From Cyclobacteriaceae bacterium (GTDB taxonomy: Bacteria > Bacteroidota > Bacteroidia > Cytophagales > Cyclobacteriaceae): a stretch of DNA of 64,000 nucleotides. The notes below the pieces were generated by a model that was given only the letters and a program-made list of their open reading frames with translations, did no database searches and was not told where the DNA came from. The position numbers were made by a program, and so were the translations under genes. The stretch spans positions 186,001 to 250,000 of the forward strand of contig BPHC01000001.1 in the NCBI GenBank assembly GCA_026003355.1, read 5' to 3'. Below, in pieces: positions 1 to 6,559 of this stretch; within the stretch, counting starts at the first letter, position 1; each line of letters begins with the position of its first letter.

Positions 1-597
1 AACAATGTTGCCCCACTGGTCGGAGCCGCCCATTTGCAGTCTGCAGTTTTTATGTTGGTAAAGCCACAGAAAATCGTACCCCTGCACGAGCTGATAGGAA
101 AATTCAGTAAAAGAAATTCCCGCTTCCAGGCGTTTTTGCACCGATTCTTTGGCCAACATGTAGTTAACGGTAATGTGCTTGCCTACCTCCCGGATAAAAT
201 CCAAAAACCTGAACTCCTTAAACCAATTGTAATTGTTGACCAGCTCGGCCGCATTGTGCCCGGTGAAGTCGAGGAATTTCTGCAACTGCTTTTTTACGCA
301 GGCCTCGTTATGGCGCAGCACCTCTTCCGACAGCAGGTTTCGTTCAGCCGATTTACCGCTGGGGTCGCCTACCATACCCGTGGCCCCGCCAATCAGTGCT
401 ATGGGCTTATGCCCGGCCTGCTGAAAGTGCAGCAGCGTCATGATCTGGGCCAGATGGCCGATGTGCAGCGAATCGGCAGTAGGGTCAAAGCCAATATATC
501 CGGTGGTAGACTCCTTCAGCAATTGTTCTTCCGTTCCGGGCGTTAAATCGAACAACATGCCACGCCACCGCAATTCTTCCACGAAGTTTACCTGCAT
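1..597 (-). CDS. tyrS: Tyrosyl-tRNA synthetase, N-terminal 199 residues (runs off the window)
   Basis: Class I aminoacyl-tRNA synthetase that charges tRNA-Tyr in the cytoplasm. Reading in from position 597, the visible part carries the class I HIGH signature as LHIGHL (His45-Ile-Gly-His48), then GDPSGKS, and at the cut edge the [11 protein letters not shown] segment of the tyrosine and adenylate pocket. These match bacterial TyrS closely. The C-terminal part with the KMSKS loop and the S4-like tail lies outside the window. The start ATG at 595-597 fits the usual family N-terminus. Carbonic anhydrase lies upstream on the same strand, across a 95 bp spacer that holds a short tandem repeat. Confidence 0.97.
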   Translation of the reverse strand, partial: MQVNFVEELRWRGMLFDLTPGTEEQLLKESTTGYIGFDPTADSLHIGHLAQIMTLLHFQQAGHKPIALIGGATGMVGDPSGKSAERNLLSEEVLRHNEACVKKQLQKFLDFTGHNAAELVNNYNWFKEFRFLDFIREVGKHITVNYMLAKESVQKRLEAGISFTEFSYQLVQGYDFLWLYQHKNCRLQMGGSDQWGNIV

Positions 598-625
598 AGG
601 TTTAGTAAAGCGCAAATATATGAAT

Positions 626-685
626 AGTCCATGGTTGATTGGTCCATAGTTAATCAGTCCATGGTTGATTGGTCTGTGGTTTAAG
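626..685. repeat. Degenerate 15-bp tandem repeat, about four units
   Basis: Four units follow one another at 626-640, 641-655, 656-670 and 671-685. Units 1 and 3 are identical (AGTCCATGGTTGATT). Units 2 and 4 are diverged versions beginning GGTC. The array fills most of the spacer between tyrS and the carbonic anhydrase gene. I see no open frame or promoter in it. Function unknown; it could be a slippage-prone intergenic repeat. Confidence 0.75.
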
Positions 686-692
686 TTGTTGT

Positions 693-1337
693 TTAACTGA
701 GGACGGGATTTTCTGTGCGGAAGTAGGGAGGGAGTTTTGAGGTGTAGTCCATGCTTACCTTCAGGTCGCGTATCAGGCCATCGCGTATGCTGTACACCCA
801 CCCGTGAATGTAAGGCAACTGGCGGGTTTTCCAGGCGTTCTGGATGATGGAAGTTTTCGACAGGTCGAATACCTGCTCCATCACATTCAGTTCTACCAGC
901 CGGTCGAACCGCGCTCCGATGTCTTTAATGCTTTCCAGTTCCTGCTCGTGCAGGCGGTAAACATCTTTTATGTGCCTTATCCAGTTATCAATTAACCCGA
1001 ACTGCTGACTGCCCATGGCGGCCTGTACACCTCCGCATCCGTAGTGTCCGCACACAATCACATGCCGCACCTTGAGTACGTTAACGGCATAATCAAGCAC
1101 ACTAAGCATATTCATATCGGTATGAATTACCATATTGGCAATGTTGCGGTGCACGAATATCTCGCCAGGCAGGGTACCGGTAATTTCGTTGGCCGGCACG
1201 CGGCTGTCGGAGCAGCCAATCCACAATACCTGGGGCGACTGTCCTTTGGAGAGGCGTTCAAAGAATGCCGGATCTTCCTTGAGGCGTTGTGCCACCCAGG
1301 CTCTGTTCCCTTCCAGTAGCTTAAGATACATTTCCAT
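693..1337 (-). CDS. can: Beta-class carbonic anhydrase
   Basis: Interconverts CO2 and bicarbonate in the cytoplasm, supplying bicarbonate for carboxylations; a PEP carboxylase is encoded about 8 kb away. The 214-residue protein has the beta-class zinc site: Cys42 and Asp44-Arg46 in GCSDSR, then His98 and Cys101 in CGHYGCGG. The Asp-Arg dyad and the length are those of the typical bacterial enzyme. The start at 1337 puts [11 protein letters not shown] at the N-terminus, as is usual in relatives. The gene reads toward tyrS and may share transcripts with the small gene upstream at 1366-1692. Confidence 0.96.
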   Translation of the reverse strand: MEMYLKLLEGNRAWVAQRLKEDPAFFERLSKGQSPQVLWIGCSDSRVPANEITGTLPGEIFVHRNIANMVIHTDMNMLSVLDYAVNVLKVRHVIVCGHYGCGGVQAAMGSQQFGLIDNWIRHIKDVYRLHEQELESIKDIGARFDRLVELNVMEQVFDLSKTSIIQNAWKTRQLPYIHGWVYSIRDGLIRDLKVSMDYTSKLPPYFRTENPVLS

Positions 1338-1365
1338 AATGCAAATAACTTGATGTATTAGGTTC

Positions 1366-1692
1366 TTAGAGAAGTAAATTAAAATTGTTCACCGCGCGGT
1401 AAAATACACCTGCACTGCTGTAAGCTCCATGCGGCGGAAGCAATATGGCCGCACAAGGCTCTTCGAAAATCCGCATTGAGAAACCAATGGTTAGTGTTTT
1501 GATAATAAATAAGATATTATTCAATAATGGAAGTAGATGTTCAGGCAGTGCCTCCGGTGCATTCGGATTTTCGCTTACTGCCACCTGGCAGTGGGCAAAT
1601 AAGGTGTCGGGCATATAGCCCTCTGCATTTGCTGCGTTGAGACAGGCAAGGCACAGCACTACCCGGGCAACCATGCGAAACATTCGTATCAT
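1366..1692 (-). CDS. Small putative secreted protein, unknown function
   Basis: I do not recognise this 108-residue product. It begins with basic residues ([10 protein letters not shown]), then a hydrophobic stretch VVLCLACL and a plausible signal peptidase site after NAANA. The mature part has two or three Cys and a short hydrophobic segment ([16 protein letters not shown]). A longer frame reaches 1773 but would overlap the divergent gene at 1755. I chose ATG 1692 because a complete TTTG-N19-TACTTTTG promoter ends three bases before it. ATG 1683 is the alternative start. The gene lies 28 bp upstream of can on the same strand. Support is the promoter and the signal peptide only; no homology is known to me. 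Confidence 0.45.
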   Translation of the reverse strand: MIRMFRMVARVVLCLACLNAANAEGYMPDTLFAHCQVAVSENPNAPEALPEHLLPLLNNILFIIKTLTIGFSMRIFEEPCAAILLPPHGAYSSAGVFYRAVNNFNLLL

Positions 1693-1695
1693 ACT

Positions 1696-1726
1696 CAAAA
1701 GTAGGCCTTTGCATGCTCCTGGCAAA
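1696..1726 (-). promoter_or_regulatory. Bacteroidota-type promoter of the small secreted gene / can
   Basis: Read on the minus strand: -33 element TTTG (1726-1723), a 19-base spacer, and -7 element TACTTTTG (1703-1696), an exact TAnnTTTG match. Only three bases separate it from ATG 1692, so the mRNA would be leaderless or nearly so. Confidence 0.55.
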
Positions 1727-1754
1727 ATTCTTTTATTGCCGGCTTTAATTAGCC

Positions 1755-2225
1755 ATGAAACAACCTGACGCATTGAACCTGGTGGCGGAATTTCACCGCA
1801 CCTTTAAACATCCCATTTTGCCTGAGCCTGCCATTCCGGATGAGAACCGTTGCCGGCTCCGGATTGCTCTGCTGGCGGAAGAGCTGAAAGAACTGGAAGA
1901 AGCCGTGGCGGCTAAAGATATAGTAGCCGTTGCAGATGCCCTGTGCGATTTGCAATACGTGCTTGCCGGAGCGGTGCTGGAGTTTGGGCTGGGCGAAAAG
2001 TTTAATGCGTTATTCGAAGAAGTGCAGCGCTCGAACATGAGCAAGGCCTGTCGCAGCGAACAGGAAGCTGCCGAAACGGTTGCCCACCAGGCCGGTAAAG
2101 ACGGCACCGAATGCTATTATCGCCGCGAGGGCAACCATTGGCTGGTTTACCGACGGAGTGACAACAAAACCATCAAATCGGTAGGGTACTCACCGGCACG
2201 CCTCAGGGAGATACTGGAGGGCTAA
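1755..2225 (+). CDS. MazG-like nucleoside triphosphate pyrophosphohydrolase family protein
   Basis: All-alpha NTP pyrophosphohydrolase fold (MazG / phosphoribosyl-ATP pyrophosphohydrolase superfamily), which cleaves NTPs or related substrates to the monophosphate and PPi. The metal-binding acidic residues are visible: Glu42-Glu43-x-x-Glu46, then Asp61-x-x-x-Asp65 in DALCDLQYV. The 156-residue length fits single-domain members that act as house-cleaning enzymes. The C-terminal third (GNHWLVYRRSDNKTIKSVGY) looks like an added small strand-rich segment. The substrate cannot be told from sequence. The gene is divergent from the small secreted gene, and its stop codon overlaps the convergent stop of the next gene. 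Confidence 0.85.
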   Translation: MKQPDALNLVAEFHRTFKHPILPEPAIPDENRCRLRIALLAEELKELEEAVAAKDIVAVADALCDLQYVLAGAVLEFGLGEKFNALFEEVQRSNMSKACRSEQEAAETVAHQAGKDGTECYYRREGNHWLVYRRSDNKTIKSVGYSPARLREILEG

Positions 2226-2449
2226 ACGTAAAATTCAATCTGGAAATCGGTATCCGAGCCCTGCACCTGCAGCGGCTTCAGGGCCAGTATGGGCAGGGAG
2301 TTATAGGCCCGGATAAACTCCGTCCGGCTTATCCGCACTTTGCTGATGCCCGGTTTAATGCAGTGATACTGCATTCTGCCCGATTTATTTGCTGTAGCCG
2401 TGTAGATAAGCCGGAACTGGGGAGTAATAGGGGAGGGGATATACTTCAT
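2222..2449 (-). CDS. Hypothetical protein, second gene of a two-gene unit
   Basis: 75 residues, basic and probably beta-rich, with no motif I recognise. The start at 2449 gives a four-base ATGA overlap with the stop of the upstream gene, a sign of translational coupling; an ATG at 2461 would add four residues. The 3' end overlaps the stop of the convergent MazG-like gene. It is co-transcribed with the 83-residue gene from the promoter at 2715-2747, so both are probably controlled by the paired palindromes there. Confidence 0.6.
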   Translation of the reverse strand: MKYIPSPITPQFRLIYTATANKSGRMQYHCIKPGISKVRISRTEFIRAYNSLPILALKPLQVQGSDTDFQIEFYV

Positions 2450-2697
2450 GGGTTGTAGCATCGCACGAATTCCCGATGAATCATGGCATTCTGGCGGGCA
2501 TTGTACTGGGCCAGCAGGGCATAGGCCCAGGCGGGCACATAGTTAAACCGCCGCTCATAGTCCCTGATCTTGTCGCACAGCTCCTGCACGTAATACCTGA
2601 TCTGCTCCAGATTGCGGCACTCCGAAGGTTTTTCAAAGTTTCTGGAGGTAAAGCGCCTCAGCTCCAGCTCCAGTTGTTGTTGTTCATAAGCGCTCAT
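2446..2697 (-). CDS. Hypothetical protein, first gene of a two-gene unit
   Basis: 83 residues, charged and mostly helical (MSAYEQQQLELELRRFTSR), with a Tyr/Arg-rich middle (EQIRYYVQELCDKIRDYERR) and no signal peptide. I do not recognise the family. Its ATG is three bases from an 18-bp perfect inverted repeat that covers the expected transcription start. The tight coupling to the next gene and the elaborate control region argue that this is a real, regulated gene rather than a chance frame. Confidence 0.62.
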   Translation of the reverse strand: MSAYEQQQLELELRRFTSRNFEKPSECRNLEQIRYYVQELCDKIRDYERRFNYVPAWAYALLAQYNARQNAMIHREFVRCYNP

Positions 2698-2699
2698 AA

Positions 2700-2717
2700 T
2701 TGTGTAATTTTACACAA
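2700..2717. promoter_or_regulatory. Operator A: perfect inverted repeat TTGTGTAA-TT-TTACACAA
   Basis: The two eight-base arms are exact reverse complements around a two-base centre. The site covers the inferred transcription start and the last base pairs of the -7 element of the promoter at 2715-2747, three bases before the ATG at 2697. This is where a repressor would bind. The TGTG-N8-CACA core resembles Crp/Fnr-type sites with the fifth base changed; TetR- or XRE-type binding is equally possible. Confidence 0.6.
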
Positions 2718-2747
2718 AAATAGTTTTAATAAATTGAAATTTGCAAA
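2715..2747 (-). promoter_or_regulatory. Promoter of the two-gene hypothetical unit
   Basis: On the minus strand: TTTG (2747-2744), a 21-base spacer, then TATTTTTG (2722-2715), a full match to the Bacteroidota -33/-7 pattern. The promoter lies between the two palindromes. Transcription would start near 2709, inside operator A. Confidence 0.6.
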
Positions 2748-2750
2748 TTA

Positions 2751-2770
2751 TTTGTGCAAAATTACACAAA
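2751..2770. promoter_or_regulatory. Operator B: second, imperfect copy of the palindrome
   Basis: TTTGTGCAAAATTACACAAA has the same arms as operator A with two mismatched positions between its halves. Its centre is 52 bp (about five helical turns) from that of operator A, just upstream of the -33 element. The same-face spacing suggests cooperative or looping binding by one dimeric regulator. Confidence 0.55.
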
Positions 2771-2844
2771 TATTTTAACCAATATGCCTTTAGGCTTAAT
2801 TTAAAAGCTGTTAAGCAGCTGATTTACCGGTATTTAGGATAGAA

Positions 2845-2991
2845 TTAATCCAGCGCGTTGCAGGTTACCCAATAACGCCAGGCCACAATAAGTTTTTCGG
2901 TTTTGCTTAAGCGGTTCAGGTTGCGCCTGCTGATGCGGGGCAGCAACAGCCGGTTGAGGCGGGCAAGAAACCGGAAAAACACTTTGCGCAT
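2845..2991 (-). CDS. Conserved 48-residue basic protein of Bacteroidota
   Basis: MRKVFFRFLARLNRLLLPRI... ends ...VAWRYWVTCNALD. It resembles a family of about 50 residues, widespread in Flavobacteriia and relatives, often (and probably wrongly) labelled SsrA-binding protein in databases. Shared features are an aromatic and basic amphipathic N-terminus, a LxxLSKxxK motif and a C-terminal WRYWVTxNALD-like block. No function is established to my knowledge. It has its own start at 2991 and is divergent from the membrane protein gene at 3060. Confidence 0.7.
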   Translation of the reverse strand: MRKVFFRFLARLNRLLLPRISRRNLNRLSKTEKLIVAWRYWVTCNALD

Positions 2992-3059
2992 AGTATGATT
3001 CGTTATGTGGCAGGACAGTCAGAATTGCTATCTTACCGCTAAAATACTTTTTTCGCTGT

Positions 3060-3950
3060 ATGGATTACAAAGAATTCAGTCCTTTTATAGTGGCATGGAA
3101 CTATGCCATGATTCTGGGAACCATTATCATGGTGGCGGCCGGCATTGTTATTTACCTGCTATACAAAATAAGGCTGGCGGCCATTCCTGAATATCATAAA
3201 AAATACGACTTCATCAACACCCGGGAAATCAAAACCTACAAGCTGGTTTTTTATTGCTTTGGAGTAGCCACCATGCTGGCCATTAATCTGTACGGTATGG
3301 CCGAGATGAAGGAAGTAGAAGTATGGTTTTATACCCGCCTCTTCATGTCGGTTGCCGGCGGCACCCTGGTAGCCTACATTTCCTATCTGGTACTTGAATA
3401 CTACTATCCTTCGGTTGTCGACCGCAAGCTGCGGCGCTACCGGTATGCTCCGCGCATAAATCCCAAAACCGGCAATAAAATGCGCCTGCTAAGCGAAGAA
3501 GAAGAAGACGTTCACCTGGAAGAAGGCATGCAGGCAGAAGAAGGTGTGTTTTCGGTCGATTATGATGTGTGGATAGACGAGAAAACAGGCGATGTTAAGA
3601 TTGAAAAATATCCGGGAAGGCTTCAGGCCGTGCAATGCAACTCCTGCGGTTTTTTCACCATGCGGGTGGTAAAAGAAGAAATAACGCGTCAGCCCTCCGA
3701 TACCCAGCCGGGTGAGCTGGTAAAGTACTATCAGTGCAACTACTGTAAGGCGGTGCGCGCCACGGCCTATAACATCTCAACCAAACAGGCCGAAGATTAC
3801 AAGAAAGAAAAATTCAAATTCAGGCGAAACAAAGACATTGACCTGGTTAAACTCGAAATTCATACCGTGGCAGGCGAGAAAAAGCATTATGAATTCCAGA
3901 ACATGGAAGAGGCACAACGCTTCCTGGCAGAATTCGACTCATCGCGATAA
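3060..3950 (+). CDS. Membrane protein with a cytoplasmic zinc-ribbon tail, unknown function
   Basis: 296 residues. Three hydrophobic segments lie at about 15-36, 62-80 and 92-115. A charged linker (RLLSEEEEDVHLEEG) follows, then a soluble C-terminal half with two CxxC pairs: Cys193/Cys196 in CNSCGFFTM and Cys226/Cys229 in CNYCKA. The spacing is that of a zinc ribbon. I do not recognise the family; a role in sensing or in a membrane-bound complex is possible but unproven. A weak promoter (TTG-N17-TACTTTTT) ends eight bases before the ATG. The gene is followed after 28 bp by prc. Confidence 0.8.
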   Translation: MDYKEFSPFIVAWNYAMILGTIIMVAAGIVIYLLYKIRLAAIPEYHKKYDFINTREIKTYKLVFYCFGVATMLAINLYGMAEMKEVEVWFYTRLFMSVAGGTLVAYISYLVLEYYYPSVVDRKLRRYRYAPRINPKTGNKMRLLSEEEEDVHLEEGMQAEEGVFSVDYDVWIDEKTGDVKIEKYPGRLQAVQCNSCGFFTMRVVKEEITRQPSDTQPGELVKYYQCNYCKAVRATAYNISTKQAEDYKKEKFKFRRNKDIDLVKLEIHTVAGEKKHYEFQNMEEAQRFLAEFDSSR

Positions 3951-3978
3951 CTTTTTACCCGAGCCGGCCGTTTGATGT

Positions 3979-6021
3979 ATGACCGTTTTAAGAATGACTA
4001 CTGTTAAATATTTCCTTCTGGCATTCGTGCTGTTTATCGTTACGGCATCAGCCTATGCCCATCCGGCCGATACCATTCCGGAGGTCCGCCCCGTTTACGG
4101 AAAGCAGGCCAAAGCGGTGGGCCAGTTGCTGGAGAACTATCATTACCGGCGGCTTAAAATAAACGATTCGCTGTCTTCGGCCATACTCGATGCCTACCTC
4201 AACGCCCTGGACAACGGGCGGATGTACTTCCGCCAGTCAGATATCCGGCAGTTCGACAAATACCGCTACCAGCTGGACGACCGACTGCGCCAGGAGAACG
4301 TTGATGCCGCCTTTGAGATATACCACGTTTACCTGAAGCGCTTTTATGAACGCATGGATTTTGTGCTGAACGACCTGCTGAAACATCCGTTCGACTTCTC
4401 GGCCCACGAATATTACGAACCCAACCGCGAAAAGGCCTCCTGGCCTGCCACCCAAGAGGAGCAAAACCGGCTGTGGACGCTGTACATCAAAAACCAGGCG
4501 CTCTCGCTTAAGCTGGCCGGCAAGGCACCCGAAGAAATACACGAAACCCTGCGCAGCCGTTTTGAGCGGCTCATTAAATCGTTTAAACAGGTGAAGCCTG
4601 ATGATGTGTTTGGTTACTACATGAATGCCGTTACCGAGTCGTTCGACCCCCACACCAATTTTTTTACACCCCGGGTGGCCGAACTGTTCAAACAAAGCAT
4701 AAGCCAGTCGCTCGAAGGCATAGGCGCACGCCTGCAAACTGACAACGACCATACCAAAGTAGTGGAGATTGTGCCCGGCGGCCCGGCCGATAAATCGAAA
4801 TTAATACACGTTAACGACCGCATAATAGGCGTAGGCCAGGGCGATACGGGTGAAATGGTTGATGTAATCGGCTGGCGCATTGACGATGTGGTAAAGCTTA
4901 TCAAAGGCCCCAAAGGAACACGGGTACGCCTGCTTATCCTTCCGGCCGAAACAGGTCTTAACGGTCCGCCGGTAACCATAACCCTGGTGCGCGACAAGAT
5001 TAAGCTGGAAGACCAGACAGCCCGCAAACAGGTTGTAGAATATTCGCAGGGGCCCCGGCCGCTGAAAGTGGGGGTAATTACCCTGCCCAGCTTTTACTTT
5101 GACTACGATGCCTACCAGAAGGGAGATCCCAACTACAACAGCACCACGCGCGACATCAGGCGCATGATTGCCGAATTTAAACAGGAGGGCGTAAACGGCC
5201 TGGTAATAGACCTGCGCAACAACGGGGGCGGCTCGCTGCAGGAGGCCATTAGCCTTACCGGTTTGTTTATTGCCGAAGGGCCCGTGGTGCAGGTGCGCAA
5301 TTTTATGAACCGCACCGATGTGTTAAACGATGATGACCCCGCCCTGATTTACGATGGTCCCCTGGTGGTACTCATTAACCGTTTCAGCGCTTCGGCCTCC
5401 GAAATATTTGCAGGGGCCATACAGGACTACCGCCGGGGCGTAATTGTCGGGGAGTCGTCATACGGAAAGGGTACCGTGCAAACCGTGCTGGAGCTGGACC
5501 GCGTGCTGGGGCGCACGCCCGAGCCGGTGGGCTCGCTGAAGTACACCATCCAGAAGTTTTACCGCATAAACGGAAGCAGCACGCAGTTTAAGGGCGTTAC
5601 CCCGGATATTGAGCTTCCTTCGGCCCTTGAGGCCGAGCAGTTTGGCGAACGTTCAAACCCCTCGGCCCTTCCGTGGGATGAGATTCGCGGCACCTTTTAC
5701 CAGCGCACACCCTATGTAACCGACCGCCTGCTGCATGCGCTGCGGAAGTCGTATGAGGCCCGCCTGCAAACCGATGCCCAGCTTAAAAAATTTGTGGCCG
5801 AAGTGGAAGAAACACGGGCCCGCCTGAAGGAAGAAAAGATATCGCTTAATGAAGCCGAGCGCAGAAAACAGATGGAAGAAGCCCAACAAAAGCGCCTGCC
5901 CGCCGATGTAAAACTGCCGGGCGAGGGCGCTTCACCGGGCAACACATTTAATGCGGACGACGAATACCTGCGCCAGGGCATTATTATCCTGAGCGAAATG
6001 CTTGCCGCAAGGGTGGGGTAG
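3979..6021 (+). CDS. prc: Carboxy-terminal processing (tail-specific) protease, S41A family
   Basis: Periplasmic protease that degrades or trims proteins from their C-termini. The 680-residue length and layout match Prc/Tsp: signal peptide ending at about AYA (residue 27), N-terminal helical domain, PDZ domain at about 245-335 (SLEGIGARLQ... IVPGGPADKS), S41 core at about 350-555 and a C-terminal DUF3340 region. The Ser-Lys dyad is Ser472 in FSASASEIFAGA and Lys497 in SSYGKGTVQ, 25 residues apart as in E. coli Prc. An ATG five codons later (3994) would also leave an intact signal peptide. Confidence 0.95.
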   Translation: MTVLRMTTVKYFLLAFVLFIVTASAYAHPADTIPEVRPVYGKQAKAVGQLLENYHYRRLKINDSLSSAILDAYLNALDNGRMYFRQSDIRQFDKYRYQLDDRLRQENVDAAFEIYHVYLKRFYERMDFVLNDLLKHPFDFSAHEYYEPNREKASWPATQEEQNRLWTLYIKNQALSLKLAGKAPEEIHETLRSRFERLIKSFKQVKPDDVFGYYMNAVTESFDPHTNFFTPRVAELFKQSISQSLEGIGARLQTDNDHTKVVEIVPGGPADKSKLIHVNDRIIGVGQGDTGEMVDVIGWRIDDVVKLIKGPKGTRVRLLILPAETGLNGPPVTITLVRDKIKLEDQTARKQVVEYSQGPRPLKVGVITLPSFYFDYDAYQKGDPNYNSTTRDIRRMIAEFKQEGVNGLVIDLRNNGGGSLQEAISLTGLFIAEGPVVQVRNFMNRTDVLNDDDPALIYDGPLVVLINRFSASASEIFAGAIQDYRRGVIVGESSYGKGTVQTVLELDRVLGRTPEPVGSLKYTIQKFYRINGSSTQFKGVTPDIELPSALEAEQFGERSNPSALPWDEIRGTFYQRTPYVTDRLLHALRKSYEARLQTDAQLKKFVAEVEETRARLKEEKISLNEAERRKQMEEAQQKRLPADVKLPGEGASPGNTFNADDEYLRQGIIILSEMLAARVG

Positions 6022-6023
6022 GT

Positions 6024-6110
6024 GTTGAATCCATACCAAATCCCGCCACCGATGATTATCTTTACGATGCCAACGGCAACATGGCGAAGCGCAACATCAG
6101 GTGTTTTACT
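6024..6110 (+). pseudogene. Scrap of an RHS/YD-repeat coding sequence
   Basis: In frame from 6024 the sequence reads VESIPNPATDDYLYDANGNM. The YLYDANGNM core (6057-6083) is the hallmark of YD repeats in Bacteroidota RHS proteins. The similarity fades after about ten codons and no RHS gene surrounds it. It begins directly behind the prc stop codon, so it is probably a relic of an inserted and deleted element. Only this short match supports the call. Confidence 0.4.
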
Positions 6111-6144
6111 GGCACTCCGGCGTTCACCGCCCGCAACGAACACC

Positions 6145-6399
6145 CCGCGCAAGCAATCACGTTCCATCTCCAACTGGCGCATACAACCGCTGCTTTTCGG
6201 CTTCTCCGGCTTTAACGCCAGCTCCCTTTTCAAAGTCCGTGCTCGCATTTTATAAAAATTCATTTTTCCATTTCGTGATTTGAACTGGGTGAATCCTGAA
6301 ACACCTGGATAGCTCTGACAGCGTCTCTCAAACCTGGATAGCTGCCAATGCCACCTGGGCCTTGAACTCTGGTTTAAATTTTCTTCTCGGCTTTTTCAT
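6145..6399 (-). pseudogene. Decayed IS3-family OrfA transposase
   Basis: From ATG 6399 the minus strand reads MKKPRRKFKPEFKAQVALAA, the standard N-terminus of IS3-family OrfA (helix-turn-helix protein). It then reads, through an in-frame TGA, ETLSELSRCFRIHPVQITKW and KNEFL, then a TAA in place of the usual Glu codon, then NASTDFEKG and, after a small frame change, QLEMERDCL. OrfA is thus recognisable along nearly its whole length but has two in-frame stops and at least one indel. No OrfB remains. Transposition from this copy is not possible. Confidence 0.8.
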
Positions 6400-6459
6400 A
6401 TACTCTCACAAGTTAGTTTTTTAACTTAACCTGTGGTCTGAATTTCGGGGAGTATTGAG
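6145..6459 (-). mobile_element. Truncated IS3-type insertion sequence relic
   Basis: This comprises the OrfA relic plus about 60 bp of upstream flank. The flank holds a sequence (6431-6459; minus strand begins CTCAATACTCCCCGAAATTC) that looks like the left terminal region of such elements, though no partner right end is present. The distal part, including OrfB and the right inverted repeat, has been deleted. The whole stretch 6022-6559 contains no intact gene. Confidence 0.5.
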
Positions 6460-6559
6460 CAGTGCTGTTTATGCAAAAGAAACTCTTGAGCCCGGCAACA
6501 GTCTCATAGTTCAAAATCCCGTTTAACGCCAATTGTTTAAATTCCGAACTTTAGGAGCA

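Noticed and set aside
34..546. 170-codon open frame on the plus strand at the window start
   Set aside because: It is antisense to tyrS, whose translation is clearly conserved; the plus-strand product has no sensible motif.
2476..2778. 100-codon plus-strand frame over the small two-gene unit
   Set aside because: It runs antisense across the gene, the operators and the promoter; the minus-strand genes have the better start, coupling and promoter evidence.
6481..6530. tRNA-like T-arm sequence (TAGTTCAAAATCCCG) before ligD
   Set aside because: The rest of the cloverleaf cannot be drawn: no D arm, anticodon arm or matching acceptor strand.
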